Positions 44,119 through 55,963 of a stretch of 64,000 bases of DNA are shown in pieces. The stretch comes from Streptomyces eurythermus (GTDB lineage Bacteria; Actinomycetota; Actinomycetes; Streptomycetales; Streptomycetaceae): NCBI RefSeq assembly GCF_014649115.1, contig NZ_BMSK01000002.1, positions 297,748 to 361,747 of the forward strand, read 5' to 3'. Below the pieces are notes generated by a model that worked only from the letters and a program-made list of their open reading frames with translations, was not told the origin of the DNA and did no database searches. A program made the position numbers and the translations under genes. The stretch's first letter is position 1. Each line of letters begins with the position of its first letter.

Positions 44119-44330
44119 CTACGGTGCCACCAAGTCCGCCTCGTAGGCGGTGATCTCATCACCGCTGCGCCTGGTCACGGCGAGAATCGTCCAACACCGC
44201 TCCGGCCGCGGATCGCGCCGAACCCGGACGCCGACGCCTGGGCCCGATCTACGGTGCCTTCGCCGGGTTGATCCGGGCCTGCTTGACTCACGTTCGGCCG
44301 CTGCTCCCGCGGAGCGAGACGTGCGGCCGA
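44119..44330 (-). pseudogene. C-terminal fragment of a hypothetical protein
   Basis: The minus frame ends RCWTILAVTRRSGDEITAYE then ADLVAP and a stop, a well-ordered protein-like tail. Upstream it becomes low-complexity. No family recognised; possibly a truncated toxin-antitoxin or nuclease-like gene, but this is a guess. Confidence 0.3.
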
Positions 44331-44610
44331 TCGGCCTTCTGTGAGGCCGGGGTCCGGGCCGGGCGACGGTTGGGCCGGGACCTCGCCGTCCTCGGCCTGG
44401 CGGCGGCCGACGTCGTTCACCCGGGCGCAGCTGCGCAACCCCTTCGGTGAAGGCCGGCACCCGCGTGCCGACCAGATCGAGGCTTCTGGCTGCAAGCCAG
44501 CTCTTCCCGGAGCGCCTCTGTGTATCTCTGAAGCCGGGTGGGTTCGTCCGTTTTCGGCCATCTCTCAGGGGCCGGGAGGCAAGGGACGGGCAGGGGGTAG
44601 GCGCGTAGGT
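44331..44610. other. Gene-poor stretch
   Basis: No recognisable gene, hairpin or RNA. A plus-strand frame (AVLGLAAADVVHPGAAAQPL) is low-complexity and unsupported. Confidence 0.25.
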
Positions 44611-44895
44611 ATGGATGGCACACGACTGCGGCAGGACAAGCGGATCCCCCAGGAAGCGCGTGCCCGGGGAACCATGGGAATCTGGCGGTGGGCCAGGTGG
44701 GTGGCGCTTGTCCTTGCGATCAGCTGGGCGGTGAACTGGGCCGTCAACCTCGCCCGGGGTGAGGGAGGACGGGATCTGTGGTGGCCTTTGGTCAGTACCG
44801 TCATCTGGGCAGGACTGACCGCGTACGGCTTCAGGACCTACCGCCGGATCAGGACGAGGACTTTGCCGAACGTCACCGGCCGTCCGCCAGCCTGA
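44611..44895 (+). CDS. Small membrane protein
   Basis: 94 residues from ATG 44611 (or 73 from ATG 44674). Two hydrophobic segments: WARWVALVLAISWAVNWAVN and DLWWPLVSTVIWAGLTAYGF, with a basic C-terminus (RTYRRIRTRTL). This gives a helical hairpin membrane protein. The first start has a G-rich upstream region, the second has GGGG 4 bases before it. No family recognised; gene is isolated among relics. Confidence 0.5.
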   Translation: MDGTRLRQDKRIPQEARARGTMGIWRWARWVALVLAISWAVNWAVNLARGEGGRDLWWPLVSTVIWAGLTAYGFRTYRRIRTRTLPNVTGRPPA

Positions 44896-45036
44896 CCGCC
44901 CCCTTTTGCCCGGCGCCGACCTCGGCCGGCCTCTCGTGCCGCTGGAGTCGGTCGACCCGATCCGGATCGCCGAGGGCTACTACCTCCAGCCCGCCGGCCG
45001 GATCGCGGCCAAGGGCGCGGACCGCGCAGAGGAGGC

Positions 45037-45375
45037 CTACGACGAGGCGCCGCCGTAGGTTCCGGCCATGTCCGCCAACGAGAACGCGCCCGCGCCGCAC
45101 ACCGTCCGGCAGCCGGCTGCCGCCGCGCCCGGCCGTCTTCGCGGCCTCCCGCACGGCTCGTCCCGGATCGCCTCGCCGCCCCCGGACGCCTGCACGGCGG
45201 CACGGCCGGTACCCTTCCGGTCCCGCTCGCGTTCGATCATCCGTGTCACGGCCGCGTTCCCGACCGCCCGTTGCAGGGTGGCCGCACGCGCGCCAGAGGC
45301 CTGAACGGGCTTGCCGGGCCGGGCCTGTTCGCGGTCGGTGCCGTTGATCCGCCCGGGCTCGGCGGTGTATCGCAT
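45037..45375 (-). pseudogene. N-terminal fragment resembling DUF4157 proteins
   Basis: From ATG 45373-45375 the frame reads RAATLQRAVGNAAVTRMIER then ERDRKGTGRAAVQASGGGEA and IRDEPCGRP. The LQR-A-GNAAV-R-x pattern followed by a spacer and a V-HEVL-like region is typical of the N-termini of actinobacterial DUF4157 proteins, many linked to extracellular contractile injection systems. The metalloprotease-like HEx(2)H body that should follow is missing and the tail is scrambled, so it is a truncated relic. Confidence 0.4.
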
Positions 45376-45700
45376 GGAGGATCCGTTCGAACGGGATCTC
45401 GTGTATCGCCTCAGCGTGCGACTCTGGCGCAGGAACCGCCGTGAGGGAAGGGCACAGCGGATGAACGAAGAGCCGGTCCGCTCTGCCCGAACGGTCACCG
45501 TGTACAAGCCGGTTGATCCTCGTCTCTCCGCTCGGGCGACCGGTCCTTCGTGGTCTGCGTCCTGTGGGCGCCGGCCGGAGGGATCGCCGCGGCGCCGGTC
45601 GTCATGGGCGCCACCCGAGCCACCCGTCACCTTGCCGAACGGCGACGCACGCGCCGGCACGGAGGAAATCACCCGAGCGGCTGCGCTGTTGCGGCCGCGC
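45376..45700. other. Gene-free stretch
   Basis: Open frames here have no family resemblance. It ends in the terminator hairpin of the leftward protease gene. Confidence 0.3.
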
Positions 45701-45709
45701 GTGACCGAG

Positions 45710-45744
45710 CCCCGGCCGGTCCCGTCCCACGGGACCGGCCGGGG
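45710..45744 (-). terminator. Strong hairpin after the M4-M28 protease
   Basis: CCCCGGCCGGTCCCGT (45710-45725) and ACGGGACCGGCCGGGG (45729-45744) are a perfect 16-bp stem with a 3-base loop, about 47 bases beyond the protease stop on the minus strand. Confidence 0.75.
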
Positions 45745-45790
45745 CCGGGGGTGTGCGGTCGTGCGCGTGCGTTGTGCCGGGTGGCGACCG

Positions 45791-48700
45791 TCAGATGCGC
45801 TGCCACAGGGCGGGCACGTTCGGCGGCTCCCAGCCCGGGTAGGCGGTGTGGCCCTGGATGCACCGGTAGCTGACGCCGTCGTAGGTCACGACGTCACCGG
45901 CCGCGTAGGTGGTGCCCACCTGCCAGGTGGTGTCGCCGCCGCCACCGCCGGGCACGGTGAGGGTGTAGGTGGTGGTGTGGCTGGCGCCGCCCGTTCCCGT
46001 GATGGTGAGGGTGTACGTGCCGCCCGGCGTCCCCGCGGCGACCTGCACGGTGGCGGTCGAGGACTGGCCGGAGGTCACCGAGGACGGGCTGAACGACACG
46101 CTCACACCCTGTGGAGCGCCGGACGCCGACAGCCTGACGCTCTGGGCGTTTCCGCTGGTGGTGGCGGTGGATATGGTCACCGTGGCGGACGAGCCGGGCG
46201 AGATGGTGCCGGCGGCCGGGCTGGCGGAGATCGAGAAGTCGTCGGCCGGTGCGGGCACGTCACCGACGGCCGTCTTCCAGATCGTGTACGCGATCCCGTC
46301 CGCGCTGCGGTTGAGCGCGGTGGCGTTGATGTTGCCGGTGGTGTCGCAGGCGGAGTGGTAGCACGCGTCGTAGGCGCGGCCCGCGGTGCCGCCCCATTTG
46401 GCGGCCTCGGCGGCGGACTTCACGGCCGAGGCACCGGTGGCGTAGCCGGAGGTGGGGATGCCCACCTGCTGGAAGGAGTAGTCGTCGGAGCGGCCCTGGC
46501 CCTCGACGTTCTCCTGCGGGGCCAGGCCCAGGGAGTCCCAGTAGGCCTTCATCGGCGCCGCGGCGGCCGAGTTCAGGTTGTTGACGAAGTAACCGGCGTT
46601 GGTCGAGGCGACCATGTCGAAGTTGTAGTACGCCTTGATCCGGGCGCGTTCGGTCGTGGAGAGCGAACGGGCGTAGAAGTCGGAGCCGTTCAGGCCCTGC
46701 TCCTCATCGGTCCACCAGGCGAAGCGGACCCGGTTCTTCATGGCGGGGGTGGACTGCGCCAGGGTCAGCGCGGTCTCCAGGAGCGCGGCGGAGCCGGAGC
46801 CGTTGTCGTTGATGCCGGGTCCGGCGGACACGCTGTCGAGGTGTGCGCCGAACATGTAGACGTTGTTCGCGTCGCCCTGCGGCCACTCGGCGATCAGGTT
46901 GTTGCCCGCTCCCGCGGTGCAGCCGGAGGTGCAGCTCTGCTCGGTGACCGTGTAACCGGCCGTCTGGAGCCGGTCCTTGACGTAGGCGAGCGAGGCCCGG
47001 TAACCGGCCGTGGTGGAGCGGCGGTTGCCGCCGTTCTGCGAGGCGATGGTGTTCAGCTGGGCCAGGTGTGCCTGCACCTTGGCCACGTCGACGTCCGGCG
47101 GGGTGGACGGGTTGCCGCCACCGCCGCCCACCCGCAGCGTGTACTGGGCGGTGTGGGTCTTCGTGCCGGCGGTGCCCGTGACCGTGATCTGGTAGGTGCC
47201 GGCGGCCGTGGCCGACGAGGTGGAGACCGTCATCGTGGAGCTGTTGCCGGAGGTGACCGTCGCCGGGCTGAAGGAGACGTTCACCCCGGACGGCGCGCCG
47301 GAGGCGGTCAGGGAGACCTGCTGGGCGCTTCCGGAGACGGTGCTGGTGCTGACGGTGGCGCGCGCCGAGGCGCCCGCGGCGACGTCACCCGAGGCGGGGC
47401 TGAGCGCCAGCGAGAAGTCGGTCTGCTCGCCCGTGCAGGTCGGGTCGCCGGTCTGCGCGGTCACGCTGATCGCGTCCCAGGCGGCCTTGGTGGAGTTGAA
47501 CAGGGCGCAGCTCGCGTCGAGGTTCTTCGCGGTGGTGAGGGTGGCGGTGCGGTACCGCTTGTACGTCATGCCGCTGGTCTTGAGCAGCATGCCGCCGTAG
47601 AAGATCTTGCCCGCGTTCTGGATGCCGACACCGGTGACGGTGGAGTTGTTGCAGGTCGGGCTGGAGGGCTTGCCGCCGCCGGGGTTGGAGCCCTCGGCCA
47701 GCAGGTAGAACCAGTGGTTGAGCGGGCCGGCCGCCGCGTGCTCCTCGGTCTGCGGGATCGACGCGGAGTAGCAGTTGGGGTTGTTGCCGACCTGGCTGGG
47801 GTTGTACATGTTGCGGATCGGGCCGCGGCCCTGGAGGTTGATCACCTCGCCGACGGTGTAGTCGGGAGTGTCGTACGGCGCCGGCTCGTTGGCGTACGCC
47901 TCGGTCAGGGCGCCCATGATGTCGCCGGTCGCCTCGCCCAGCCCGCTCTCGTGGTTGGCGCCGCCGGGGGTGAAGGAGTCCAGGCCGTGGCCGAACTCGT
48001 GGCCCACCACGTCGATTCCGGCGATCCACTCGTTCGCGCTGTTGTGGCCGATGGTGATGGTGGAGCCGTCCCAGTACGCGTTCAGCTCGTTGAGTCCGAC
48101 GCGGACCGGCCAGCTGCCGCCGTTGCCGTCGTGCCCGTTGCGGCCGAGCCAGTTCTTGAGCATGTCCGATTCCTTCTGCGCGGCGAACATCGCGTCCACG
48201 CAGCCGGTTTCCTTGCTCGTGGGGTTGCCGGTGCCCCAGGTGTCGGTCGTCTTGGTGAACAGGCCGCCGCTGTAGTCCGAACACTGGAGTCCGGGCCGGG
48301 TGGTGTCGCGCAGCACGTAGTTGGTGCCGGACCGGGAGGTGTCGATGGTCAGCGGGTTCGGGCCGTTCCACTTGCTGTTGCCGCTGCCCGCCCGGACGTC
48401 GTCGTAGGTGTCGACGACCTTTCCGGTGCGCGCGTCGACGAAGACGTGCAGCCGGCTGGGGACGTTCGCCTTGGTACGCCCGGTCAGCACGGTTTCCCAG
48501 GCGAGGGTGGCGCGGTCGCCCCGGGCCCGCACGACCAGCCGCCGGGAGTCGACCTTCTCGGTCTTCGCGAGCGTGGCCCGGCTGGTGCGGACGGCTTGCG
48601 CGGCGGTGACCCGGGCCTTGGTGGGGAGCGCGATCCTGGCCTTGGTGGCGGACTGGACCGAGCGGACCTTGCCGTCGCCGTCGGCGAGGACGACCACGTC

Positions 48701-48997
48701 GCCGCCCACCACGGGCAGACCCCGGTAGGTGCGCTCGTAGGCGACGGAGTACAGGCCCTTGACCCAGGGGGTGACCTGACGCCGGTCGTACTGCTCCTCG
48801 GGGCCCTTGGCCAGCGCGTCGAGGCCGCTGCGTGCCGCCCGGTCGGCGGCCGCGACGGCTCTGGCGACGGGGGCCGGTTCCGGTTTGCCCGCCGGGGGAG
48901 CGGTGTGGGGGGCGGCCGAGGCGAAGGCGGCCGGCATCACCACCCCTCCCAGCGTCAGGGCCAGGGATGTCCCGGCCACCGCCAGCTTTCTCAGCAT
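45791..48997 (-). CDS. Secreted two-headed protease: M4 thermolysin-like plus M28 aminopeptidase
   Basis: 1068 residues. Signal peptide 1-28 ([18 protein letters not shown], cleavage near AFASA). Residues 35-200 are an FTP/PepSY-like propeptide. The M4 catalytic domain holds [12 protein letters not shown] (zinc motif HEFGH 333-337), the ligand glutamate in [11 protein letters not shown] near 355 and the active-site histidine region [10 protein letters not shown] near 427. An Ig-like beta domain follows (525-625). The M28 domain has all five ligands: H719 (GAHLDS), D731 (INDNGSG), E765/E766 (DEEQG), D794 (NFDMV), H881 (YHSACD). A second Ig-like domain (918-1016) and a C-terminal carbohydrate-binding module of chitin-binding type ([32 protein letters not shown]) end the chain. 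AAGGAG sits 8 bases before the ATG. The fusion would pair endo- and aminopeptidase activity on a polymer-bound enzyme. Confidence 0.93.
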   Translation of the reverse strand: MLRKLAVAGTSLALTLGGVVMPAAFASAAPHTAPPAGKPEPAPVARAVAAADRAARSGLDALAKGPEEQYDRRQVTPWVKGLYSVAYERTYRGLPVVGGDVVVLADGDGKVRSVQSATKARIALPTKARVTAAQAVRTSRATLAKTEKVDSRRLVVRARGDRATLAWETVLTGRTKANVPSRLHVFVDARTGKVVDTYDDVRAGSGNSKWNGPNPLTIDTSRSGTNYVLRDTTRPGLQCSDYSGGLFTKTTDTWGTGNPTSKETGCVDAMFAAQKESDMLKNWLGRNGHDGNGGSWPVRVGLNELNAYWDGSTITIGHNSANEWIAGIDVVGHEFGHGLDSFTPGGANHESGLGEATGDIMGALTEAYANEPAPYDTPDYTVGEVINLQGRGPIRNMYNPSQVGNNPNCYSASIPQTEEHAAAGPLNHWFYLLAEGSNPGGGKPSSPTCNNSTVTGVGIQNAGKIFYGGMLLKTSGMTYKRYRTATLTTAKNLDASCALFNSTKAAWDAISVTAQTGDPTCTGEQTDFSLALSPASGDVAAGASARATVSTSTVSGSAQQVSLTASGAPSGVNVSFSPATVTSGNSSTMTVSTSSATAAGTYQITVTGTAGTKTHTAQYTLRVGGGGGNPSTPPDVDVAKVQAHLAQLNTIASQNGGNRRSTTAGYRASLAYVKDRLQTAGYTVTEQSCTSGCTAGAGNNLIAEWPQGDANNVYMFGAHLDSVSAGPGINDNGSGSAALLETALTLAQSTPAMKNRVRFAWWTDEEQGLNGSDFYARSLSTTERARIKAYYNFDMVASTNAGYFVNNLNSAAAAPMKAYWDSLGLAPQENVEGQGRSDDYSFQQVGIPTSGYATGASAVKSAAEAAKWGGTAGRAYDACYHSACDTTGNINATALNRSADGIAYTIWKTAVGDVPAPADDFSISASPAAGTISPGSSATVTISTATTSGNAQSVRLSASGAPQGVSVSFSPSSVTSGQSSTATVQVAAGTPGGTYTLTITGTGGASHTTTYTLTVPGGGGGDTTWQVGTTYAAGDVVTYDGVSYRCIQGHTAYPGWEPPNVPALWQRI

Positions 48998-49236
48998 CGT
49001 TGTCGCTCCTTGTGAGAGGTCGTGGGGCTCGCCCGGCGTCTGATGGGCATGTGCATGCCAATCGTGGAGCCGGTGTTCGCGGTGTGTCGGTGTCTCCGCC
49101 CGTCCCGCGCCGGGGTGGCACGCCACGCCGCCGGGCTGGCCGAACCCTCACATCGCCGCGCGCCCGGGTCAACGGCGCGTGGCCCGCCGCCCCGTCCTGG
49201 CAAAAACCGGCAAAGGCCCGGGGCGGCGGAACCCGC

Positions 49237-50643
49237 TCAGATCCCCGCGGCCGGCAGCCGCTCGCGGTACTCCCTGACCTCCGGCACGTCACCCCAGCGG
49301 GCGAGCAGCCTGCCGTGCAGTCCGCGCAACTCGGCGTTGATCACCAACTCGCGCGAGGACACCGCCTGGTCGAGCACCGGGGCCGCCAGGGCGACCGCCG
49401 CGCCGGGGTCACCCGCGCACGCCCAACTGTCGGCCAGGCGCAGGGTGAGCAGCAGCCGGGTCTCCCGCATCAGCGGCGGCAGCTGGGCACACGACCGCGC
49501 GGTGGCGTGGACGGCGCGCCGCGCGGTCACCCGGTCGCCGGTCGCGGCGGCCAGGTCGCGCAGCGCCCCGCCGATCGCCGACTCCACCCTCATCTCGCCC
49601 TCGGCGCCGGACAGCCAGGGCGCCTCCAGCAGATCCCGGTGGCCGAGGCGGGCGAATGAGCGCCGGGCCAGGGCGATGTGCCGTCGGCACTCGGCGGGGT
49701 CGTGGCCGAGCGCGTGCCCGCGCGCCCGGTACAGGTGGGAGAGGGTGACCACCCACCGCCGCCCGGGGTCCACCGCGCCGATGGCCTCGGCGTAGGCGAG
49801 AGCCGAGCCGGCGTCGCGGTCGAGCCGGACCAGGGTGCACACGTCACTGAGCAGGGTCGCCCGGGCCGGGACGTCGTGCACCGCGTCCGCCCATCCCAGG
49901 CCGTGACCGAACCAGGCCATGCCGATGCTGCTCTGTCCGCGCTGCATCCGCAGCCGCCCGGCGACCTGTGCGTACTGGGCGGCCAGCCGGAGCTGTCCGT
50001 ACGGCAGCCGGCCGCTGGAGTTCACCGCCCCCGCCCACCGCACCAGCGCCCGTAACAGCCGCTCCACCGTGCTCACGCCGTCGGCCGCGCCCCGGTGCAG
50101 CGCGCCGCGGATCAGACAGGCCAGGACGGCGGTGAGCGCGTGCAGCACCTCCGGCTCGCTGCCCGGGAGACCGTCGGACCCGCCCCCCGGCGCGGTCAGC
50201 AGGTCCAGCAGATACGGGGTCCCCGCCTGGTCGGGCACCGTACAGCCCACGGTGTCGTGCAGCGGGCACGCCAGGCCCTCGGCGGGAAGCTCCGACGGCC
50301 ACAGCAGGGGGTCGAGCACGTCCTGGCCGACGGGGGATTCCCCGCCGCCCGGCACCGGGGCGAACAGCCGCGGGTTCGCCGGCGCGCGGTCGGGGCGGTA
50401 CGGCGCCCCGACCGGGGCGGCGACGACCGCCGCCAGCTCGCCGCCGGTGCCCAGGACGGAGTCGAGCCGGCCCACGAGCCCGGCCGGCGGTTCGCGCAGC
50501 CCCGCCTCGAGCCTGCTGATGAGGCTGTGGTGGTACCCCACCCTCAGCCCGAGTTGCGACTGGGTCAGCCCGGCCCGTCTGCGCCAGGCCCGCAGCCGCC
50601 GCCCGAACTCCGCCCAGGACTCCACCGGCTGTGCCGTCTCCAC
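49237..50643 (-). CDS. XRE-family regulator with TPR-like C-terminal domain
   Basis: 468 residues. The N-terminal helix-turn-helix is clear: FGRRLRAWRRRAGLTQSQLG and LRVGYHHSLISRLEAGLREP. The remaining 380 residues are helical with repeated alanine-rich pairs (LRLAAQYAQVAGRLRMQRGQ, AYAEAIGAVDPGRRWVVTLS, AECRRHIALARRSFARLGHR), consistent with tetratricopeptide-like sensor repeats found in many Streptomyces regulators. The GTG at 50641-50643 has AGGAG 7 bases upstream. No target is evident. Confidence 0.8.
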   Translation of the reverse strand: METAQPVESWAEFGRRLRAWRRRAGLTQSQLGLRVGYHHSLISRLEAGLREPPAGLVGRLDSVLGTGGELAAVVAAPVGAPYRPDRAPANPRLFAPVPGGGESPVGQDVLDPLLWPSELPAEGLACPLHDTVGCTVPDQAGTPYLLDLLTAPGGGSDGLPGSEPEVLHALTAVLACLIRGALHRGAADGVSTVERLLRALVRWAGAVNSSGRLPYGQLRLAAQYAQVAGRLRMQRGQSSIGMAWFGHGLGWADAVHDVPARATLLSDVCTLVRLDRDAGSALAYAEAIGAVDPGRRWVVTLSHLYRARGHALGHDPAECRRHIALARRSFARLGHRDLLEAPWLSGAEGEMRVESAIGGALRDLAAATGDRVTARRAVHATARSCAQLPPLMRETRLLLTLRLADSWACAGDPGAAVALAAPVLDQAVSSRELVINAELRGLHGRLLARWGDVPEVREYRERLPAAGI

Positions 50644-50797
50644 AGACCTGCTCCTCCCGACGAAGGCCCCGCCGCCGACAGCGTGGTGCCGGGTGCCGCA
50701 TGCGTGCGGGTCCGGGCCGCGCGGGGCCGCCCGGGCGCACATGCCCCGGGCTTGGGTGGGTGCGCGCCCCGGGGAACGCGCGCCGACGTGCCCGGGA

Positions 50798-51268
50798 TCA
50801 GGCCGGGCAGGCTCCCAGGTCCCCCCGGACGCACCACTGGCCGGTGACGCCGCCGGAGTCAACCGGGGCGACGTCGACGGCGGGCCGCGTGTCGGTGCCG
50901 GTGAACCGTCCGATCTTCCGGTCGCCGACGAAGACCTGCCCGTTGCCGGTGGCTTGCCGTGCCGTCTCCTGCGAGGTGTGCGTAACGCTCGAAGCGACTG
51001 ACGGGACCTGTGGGGGTGTGCTGTCGCCGACCTCGGCGTACTCGGCGTGTCCGCTGCTGCGGCCGGGCGGGCTTTCGAGCCTCTCCGTGCCCCGGGGCTC
51101 GTGCCCGATCCGGCCCCCGGGGACGATGGCCTCGGCGTACCGCTCCTGCCGACTCGCCGGCAGGGCCACCCGGCCATGGGCGCCGACCGGGGCCGCTGGA
51201 ACGCCGGCGATGAGCAGGGGAGCGACCGGCGCGCCGACGGCGACGGCCACTCGTCTTCTCGTGCGCAT
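50798..51268 (-). CDS. Small secreted protein with LPMO-like N-terminus
   Basis: 156 residues. A signal peptide (MRTRRRVAVAVGAPVAPLLI then AGVPAAPVGA) is followed by HGRVALPASRQERYAEAIVP, so cleavage after APVGA would leave histidine 31 as the mature N-terminus. That is the copper-binding histidine brace position of AA10 lytic polysaccharide monooxygenases (typically HG.v..PpSR...C). IGHEPRGTERLESPPG resembles their following EPQSVEAPKG block. The conserved cysteines and final aromatic motif are missing, and histidine 97 (VTHTSQ) is the only candidate for the second brace residue. It may be a divergent or degenerate LPMO. A dre site 87 bases upstream supports a chitin-related role. Confidence 0.5.
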   Translation of the reverse strand: MRTRRRVAVAVGAPVAPLLIAGVPAAPVGAHGRVALPASRQERYAEAIVPGGRIGHEPRGTERLESPPGRSSGHAEYAEVGDSTPPQVPSVASSVTHTSQETARQATGNGQVFVGDRKIGRFTGTDTRPAVDVAPVDSGGVTGQWCVRGDLGACPA

Positions 51269-51350
51269 GCCCTGCCACTCCCTTCCGTGCGCACCGAGGC
51301 CGCCGCCACGGCTCGGGACGCGGGCGCCGGTGCTGGTCCGGACCTGACTC

Positions 51351-51367
51351 ACTAGGTCTAGACCATA
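51351..51367. promoter_or_regulatory. DasR-responsive element (dre)-like palindrome
   Basis: ACTAGGTCTAGACCATA contains the perfect palindrome GGTCTAGACC at 51355-51364, the core of the known Streptomyces dre consensus (ACTGGTCTAGACCACT) bound by the GlcNAc-responsive repressor DasR and found at chitinase promoters. It lies about 87 bases before the start of the LPMO-like gene. One consensus position (T to A before GG) differs. Confidence 0.7.
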
Positions 51368-51384
51368 GCTGTGAACCGGCCCCC

Positions 51385-53415
<2,031 letters not shown>

Positions 53416-53485
53416 AGCGGACGACCGCTCCGCACGCAGCCCTCGTCCCCCGGCGTTCACATGGGCACGGGCGGATGAACCCGCA

Positions 53486-53520
53486 CGCCCGCCGCCCCGG
53501 CACCGCCGGGGCGGCGGGCG
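53486..53520 (+). terminator. Strong hairpin after gdhA
   Basis: CGCCCGCCGCCCCGGC (53486-53501) and GCCGGGGCGGCGGGCG (53505-53520) form a perfect 16-bp stem with a 3-base loop, 70 bases after the gdhA stop. The very high GC is usual for Streptomyces terminators. Confidence 0.75.
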
Positions 53521-53890
53521 GGCCGGCCGCGGCCGGAGTCTGGGCGCGGCGGCGGCATCCGCCGGTACGGCCCGGCAGCGGCCTGCGGCCAGTGGAGCGC
53601 GGGGCGCGGGCGGCACTCCCGCGCCCCGGCGCAGGTCGGCTGCGGGACGTACCAAGGGCTCGACGACAGCCGCGGACGGCTGCGCAGCGCGACCACCATC
53701 GCGACACGGTGAAGCCCAGGCGGGGGCCGCGGTCATCCAGCCCATGGGTCACCGTGCTGACCGTGACCCGACCGCCCGGGCCGGACCTGCCGTGCCGTAG
53801 GCCGGCCCTGTGCATCCGCTCTCGGCTGTGCGCGGAGTGAAGGTCACGGTGATCGTCGCGGCCGGCCGGTTCCCGGATGCAGCCGAGTCG
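53521..53890. other. Gene-free stretch
   Basis: Between the gdhA terminator and the convergent secreted-protein gene. No supported gene or RNA. Confidence 0.3.
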
Positions 53891-54856
53891 TCAGTGGCAG
53901 ATGCGGGCGGTGGTGAGGGCGCCGCCCGCGTTCTCGTCGTCCGTGCCGAGGACCGCGGTGTCGGAGCCGGACACGCAGTCCACGGCCTCGACCTTGTGCC
54001 CCTTGAACTTCCGCAGGATCTCCGGGGAACGGGACAGCGTGAGCCGTACCCGGCCCGAGCGGTCGAGCGACACCGAGCCCGCGTCGCTCACCGCCGAGTC
54101 GAACGGGCCGTCGTCCCCCTCGTCCGACGCCGAGGCGATCAGCAGCCGGCCCGAGTCGGTGACGGAGATGTCGGAGGCGTGCCGGACGTCCCGGGTGGGA
54201 TACGGCGCACGGTAGGAGGCCTTCGTCACCCTGCCGAACACCGACTCCCCGTACTGGTTGAACGACAGCGGTGCCGCGTAGAGCGTCGCGGGTCGGCCGT
54301 CGCCTTCACCCCGGTCGGCCCAGACCGCCGCCAGCGCGTGGTGCCGGGAGACGAGCGTGAAACTCTCGAAATTGTCGCCCTGACCTATCGCCGGGAGCGG
54401 CGAGAGGTCGCGGACCTGGACCGCCTTCCCGTCGGCGGTGACCTCGAGGTGGTAGACGAGGCCGCGGCTCGACACGGCCAGGTACTCATCGGAGGTGCCT
54501 GGCACCGATTCGATCGCCTCCACGTCGATCGGCTCGGCACCGCCCCTCCATTCGAGTGGCCGCACGGTGGTCGTACGGCCGGACTGGCCCGCGCGGTAGT
54601 CGAGTTGGGCGACGCGGGTTTCTCCGGGGCGCTTGTTGTCCAGGGCGATCAGGGTCCGGTAGGTGCTGCCCGTGCGCGAGGTGACGCTGAGTCCGCTGAT
54701 GCCGCTCTTCACATCGTGGCCGACCTGCGTCCATCCGGTGGCTGCGAGCGCCGGCGCGCCACTCGTCCGGGCCACGGTCACTCCCGTGCCCGCGGCCAGG
54801 GCACCTCCCGCACAGAGCACGGCGATGGTGGTCAGGACGGTTTTGCGCATGCGCAT
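53891..54856 (-). CDS. Secreted protein, beta-propeller/esterase-like, unknown function
   Basis: 321 residues. A signal peptide is clear (MRMRKTVLTTIAVLCAGGAL, cleavage near APALAATG or earlier). The mature chain has repeated strand-like units with D/G turns (STYRTLIALDNKRPGETRVA, DEYLAVSSRGLVYHLEVTAD, GRLLIASASDEGDDG), suggesting a beta-propeller as in esterase-like phytases or secreted lactonase-like proteins, but no catalytic motif can be named. GGGGAGAG just before the ATG supports the start. Two cysteines near the C-terminus could form a disulphide. Confidence 0.75.
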   Translation of the reverse strand: MRMRKTVLTTIAVLCAGGALAAGTGVTVARTSGAPALAATGWTQVGHDVKSGISGLSVTSRTGSTYRTLIALDNKRPGETRVAQLDYRAGQSGRTTTVRPLEWRGGAEPIDVEAIESVPGTSDEYLAVSSRGLVYHLEVTADGKAVQVRDLSPLPAIGQGDNFESFTLVSRHHALAAVWADRGEGDGRPATLYAAPLSFNQYGESVFGRVTKASYRAPYPTRDVRHASDISVTDSGRLLIASASDEGDDGPFDSAVSDAGSVSLDRSGRVRLTLSRSPEILRKFKGHKVEAVDCVSGSDTAVLGTDDENAGGALTTARICH

Positions 54857-55176
54857 GAAGCTCTCCCCTGGTGATGTGACGCGCGTAGATGATCACTGGC
54901 TGGGACGGTAACGGCCTGCCCGGCCACCCGGCAAGAGGCGTGACCGCATGAACGGAAAATGTTTTCCGGTGGCGGTAGGGTCGCCGTGCATCGGCGCGGT
55001 ACCGTCCGGTGGACCGCGTTCGCTGCGGTATCGGCTTCCTCGCCGTGCGGCAGCCACGTCGGGCACCAAGCCCCGGTCGGAGCAGCAACGGCAGGCCGGA
55101 ACTTCGGTTCTCATCGAGCGGAAGGCGGCCACCTCTTGGGCGGATGCCGTACCAGCGGCGCGTGCGGCATGACGCC

Positions 55177-55817
55177 CGTGTGGATCTCGAAGGATTAGGC
55201 GCTGTCGCAGCCGCAGCGGTCGGTGCGATCGGAGTACTCGCCGCAGTCGTCGTCGGCCGTTGGAATCTACGAGCCATGCTGCGCGCAGCCGACCGCACGT
55301 ACCAGGGTGCGCTGGGCGCCGCGGTGGCGACGGCCTCGGGGAATCACGAACAGTGGCGCCGCACCGTCCGCCGCGACGCCTACGTTCAACTCCTGCTCGC
55401 CGCCTCGGAGGCCGAGCGGATCGTGCTCGCCCGCGACGAAGCAGCCACCACGCAGGAAGCCGTCAGGGCGACCGAGACAGCACTGCTGGACATGCGGCAC
55501 GGGAGGGCGACGGCGTACTCCGTCGGCCGCCTGGAATCAGCCGAGTCGGACGTCGAAGCGGCCGCACCGACCCGGGCGACGAAGGATTCGATGCCCAGCA
55601 GGCCTTGCACTTGTGCCCCAGCTGAGCGCCTCGCACATCGACGCCATCATTCTGATGTCTCGTTCGCCGGTTGAACCTCCACCGCCTGGAGGAGGAATTC
55701 ACCGAGGCCCGACGAAGCCGCCCGCCGGTGCTGAGCGTTGAGTCGCTGCGGGCGGTGGCCGCCGAGAAGCCGGCCCTGGCGCGGCTGGGTCAAGCCGTCG
55801 CCGAGGACCCGGGGTGA
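55177..55817 (+). pseudogene. Frameshifted membrane-anchored hypothetical protein
   Basis: The first frame (GTG near 55177) reads LEGLGAVAAAAVGAIGVLAA then VVVGRWNLRAMLRAADRTYQ, one transmembrane helix followed by a coiled-coil-like segment EQWRRTVRRDAYVQLLLAAS. Coding character then jumps frames: GFDAQQALHL, ASHIDAIILMSR, and finally LHRLEEEFTEARRSRPPVLS to a stop at about 55817. At least three frame changes mark it as decayed. A TTA codon near 55196 would make it bldA-dependent if it were functional. No family name known. Confidence 0.5.
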
Positions 55818-55823
55818 CGTTGG

Positions 55824-55852
55824 CGTGCTTGCGGACCCAGCCTGCAAGCACG
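55824..55852. terminator. Hairpin upstream of the small-peptide/P450 locus
   Basis: CGTGCTTGC (55824-55832) pairs exactly with GCAAGCACG (55844-55852), loop 11 bases. It could terminate transcription from the decayed gene to the left. The AT-richer GGGCTAAATGTGACATATCT at 55878-55897 after it may be the promoter of the peptide-P450 operon. Confidence 0.4.
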
Positions 55853-55963
55853 TCCTTATGTCCATGTGTGCGACCGATGGGCTAAATGTGACATATCTCT
55901 GGTGTGCGTGGAAGCATGGAACAAAAGGCACTTGGTGCCGAAGACAGGCGAGAGGAGTGCATC

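Noticed and set aside
45311..49015. 1234-codon plus-strand frame opposite the protease gene
   Set aside because: Extremely Gly/Val/Arg-rich antisense shadow of the M4-M28 protease, which has intact catalytic motifs on the minus strand.
53486..53520. Possibility that this palindrome is an operator
   Set aside because: It follows the gdhA stop and has a 3-base loop with a 16-bp GC stem, so a terminator is the simpler reading.
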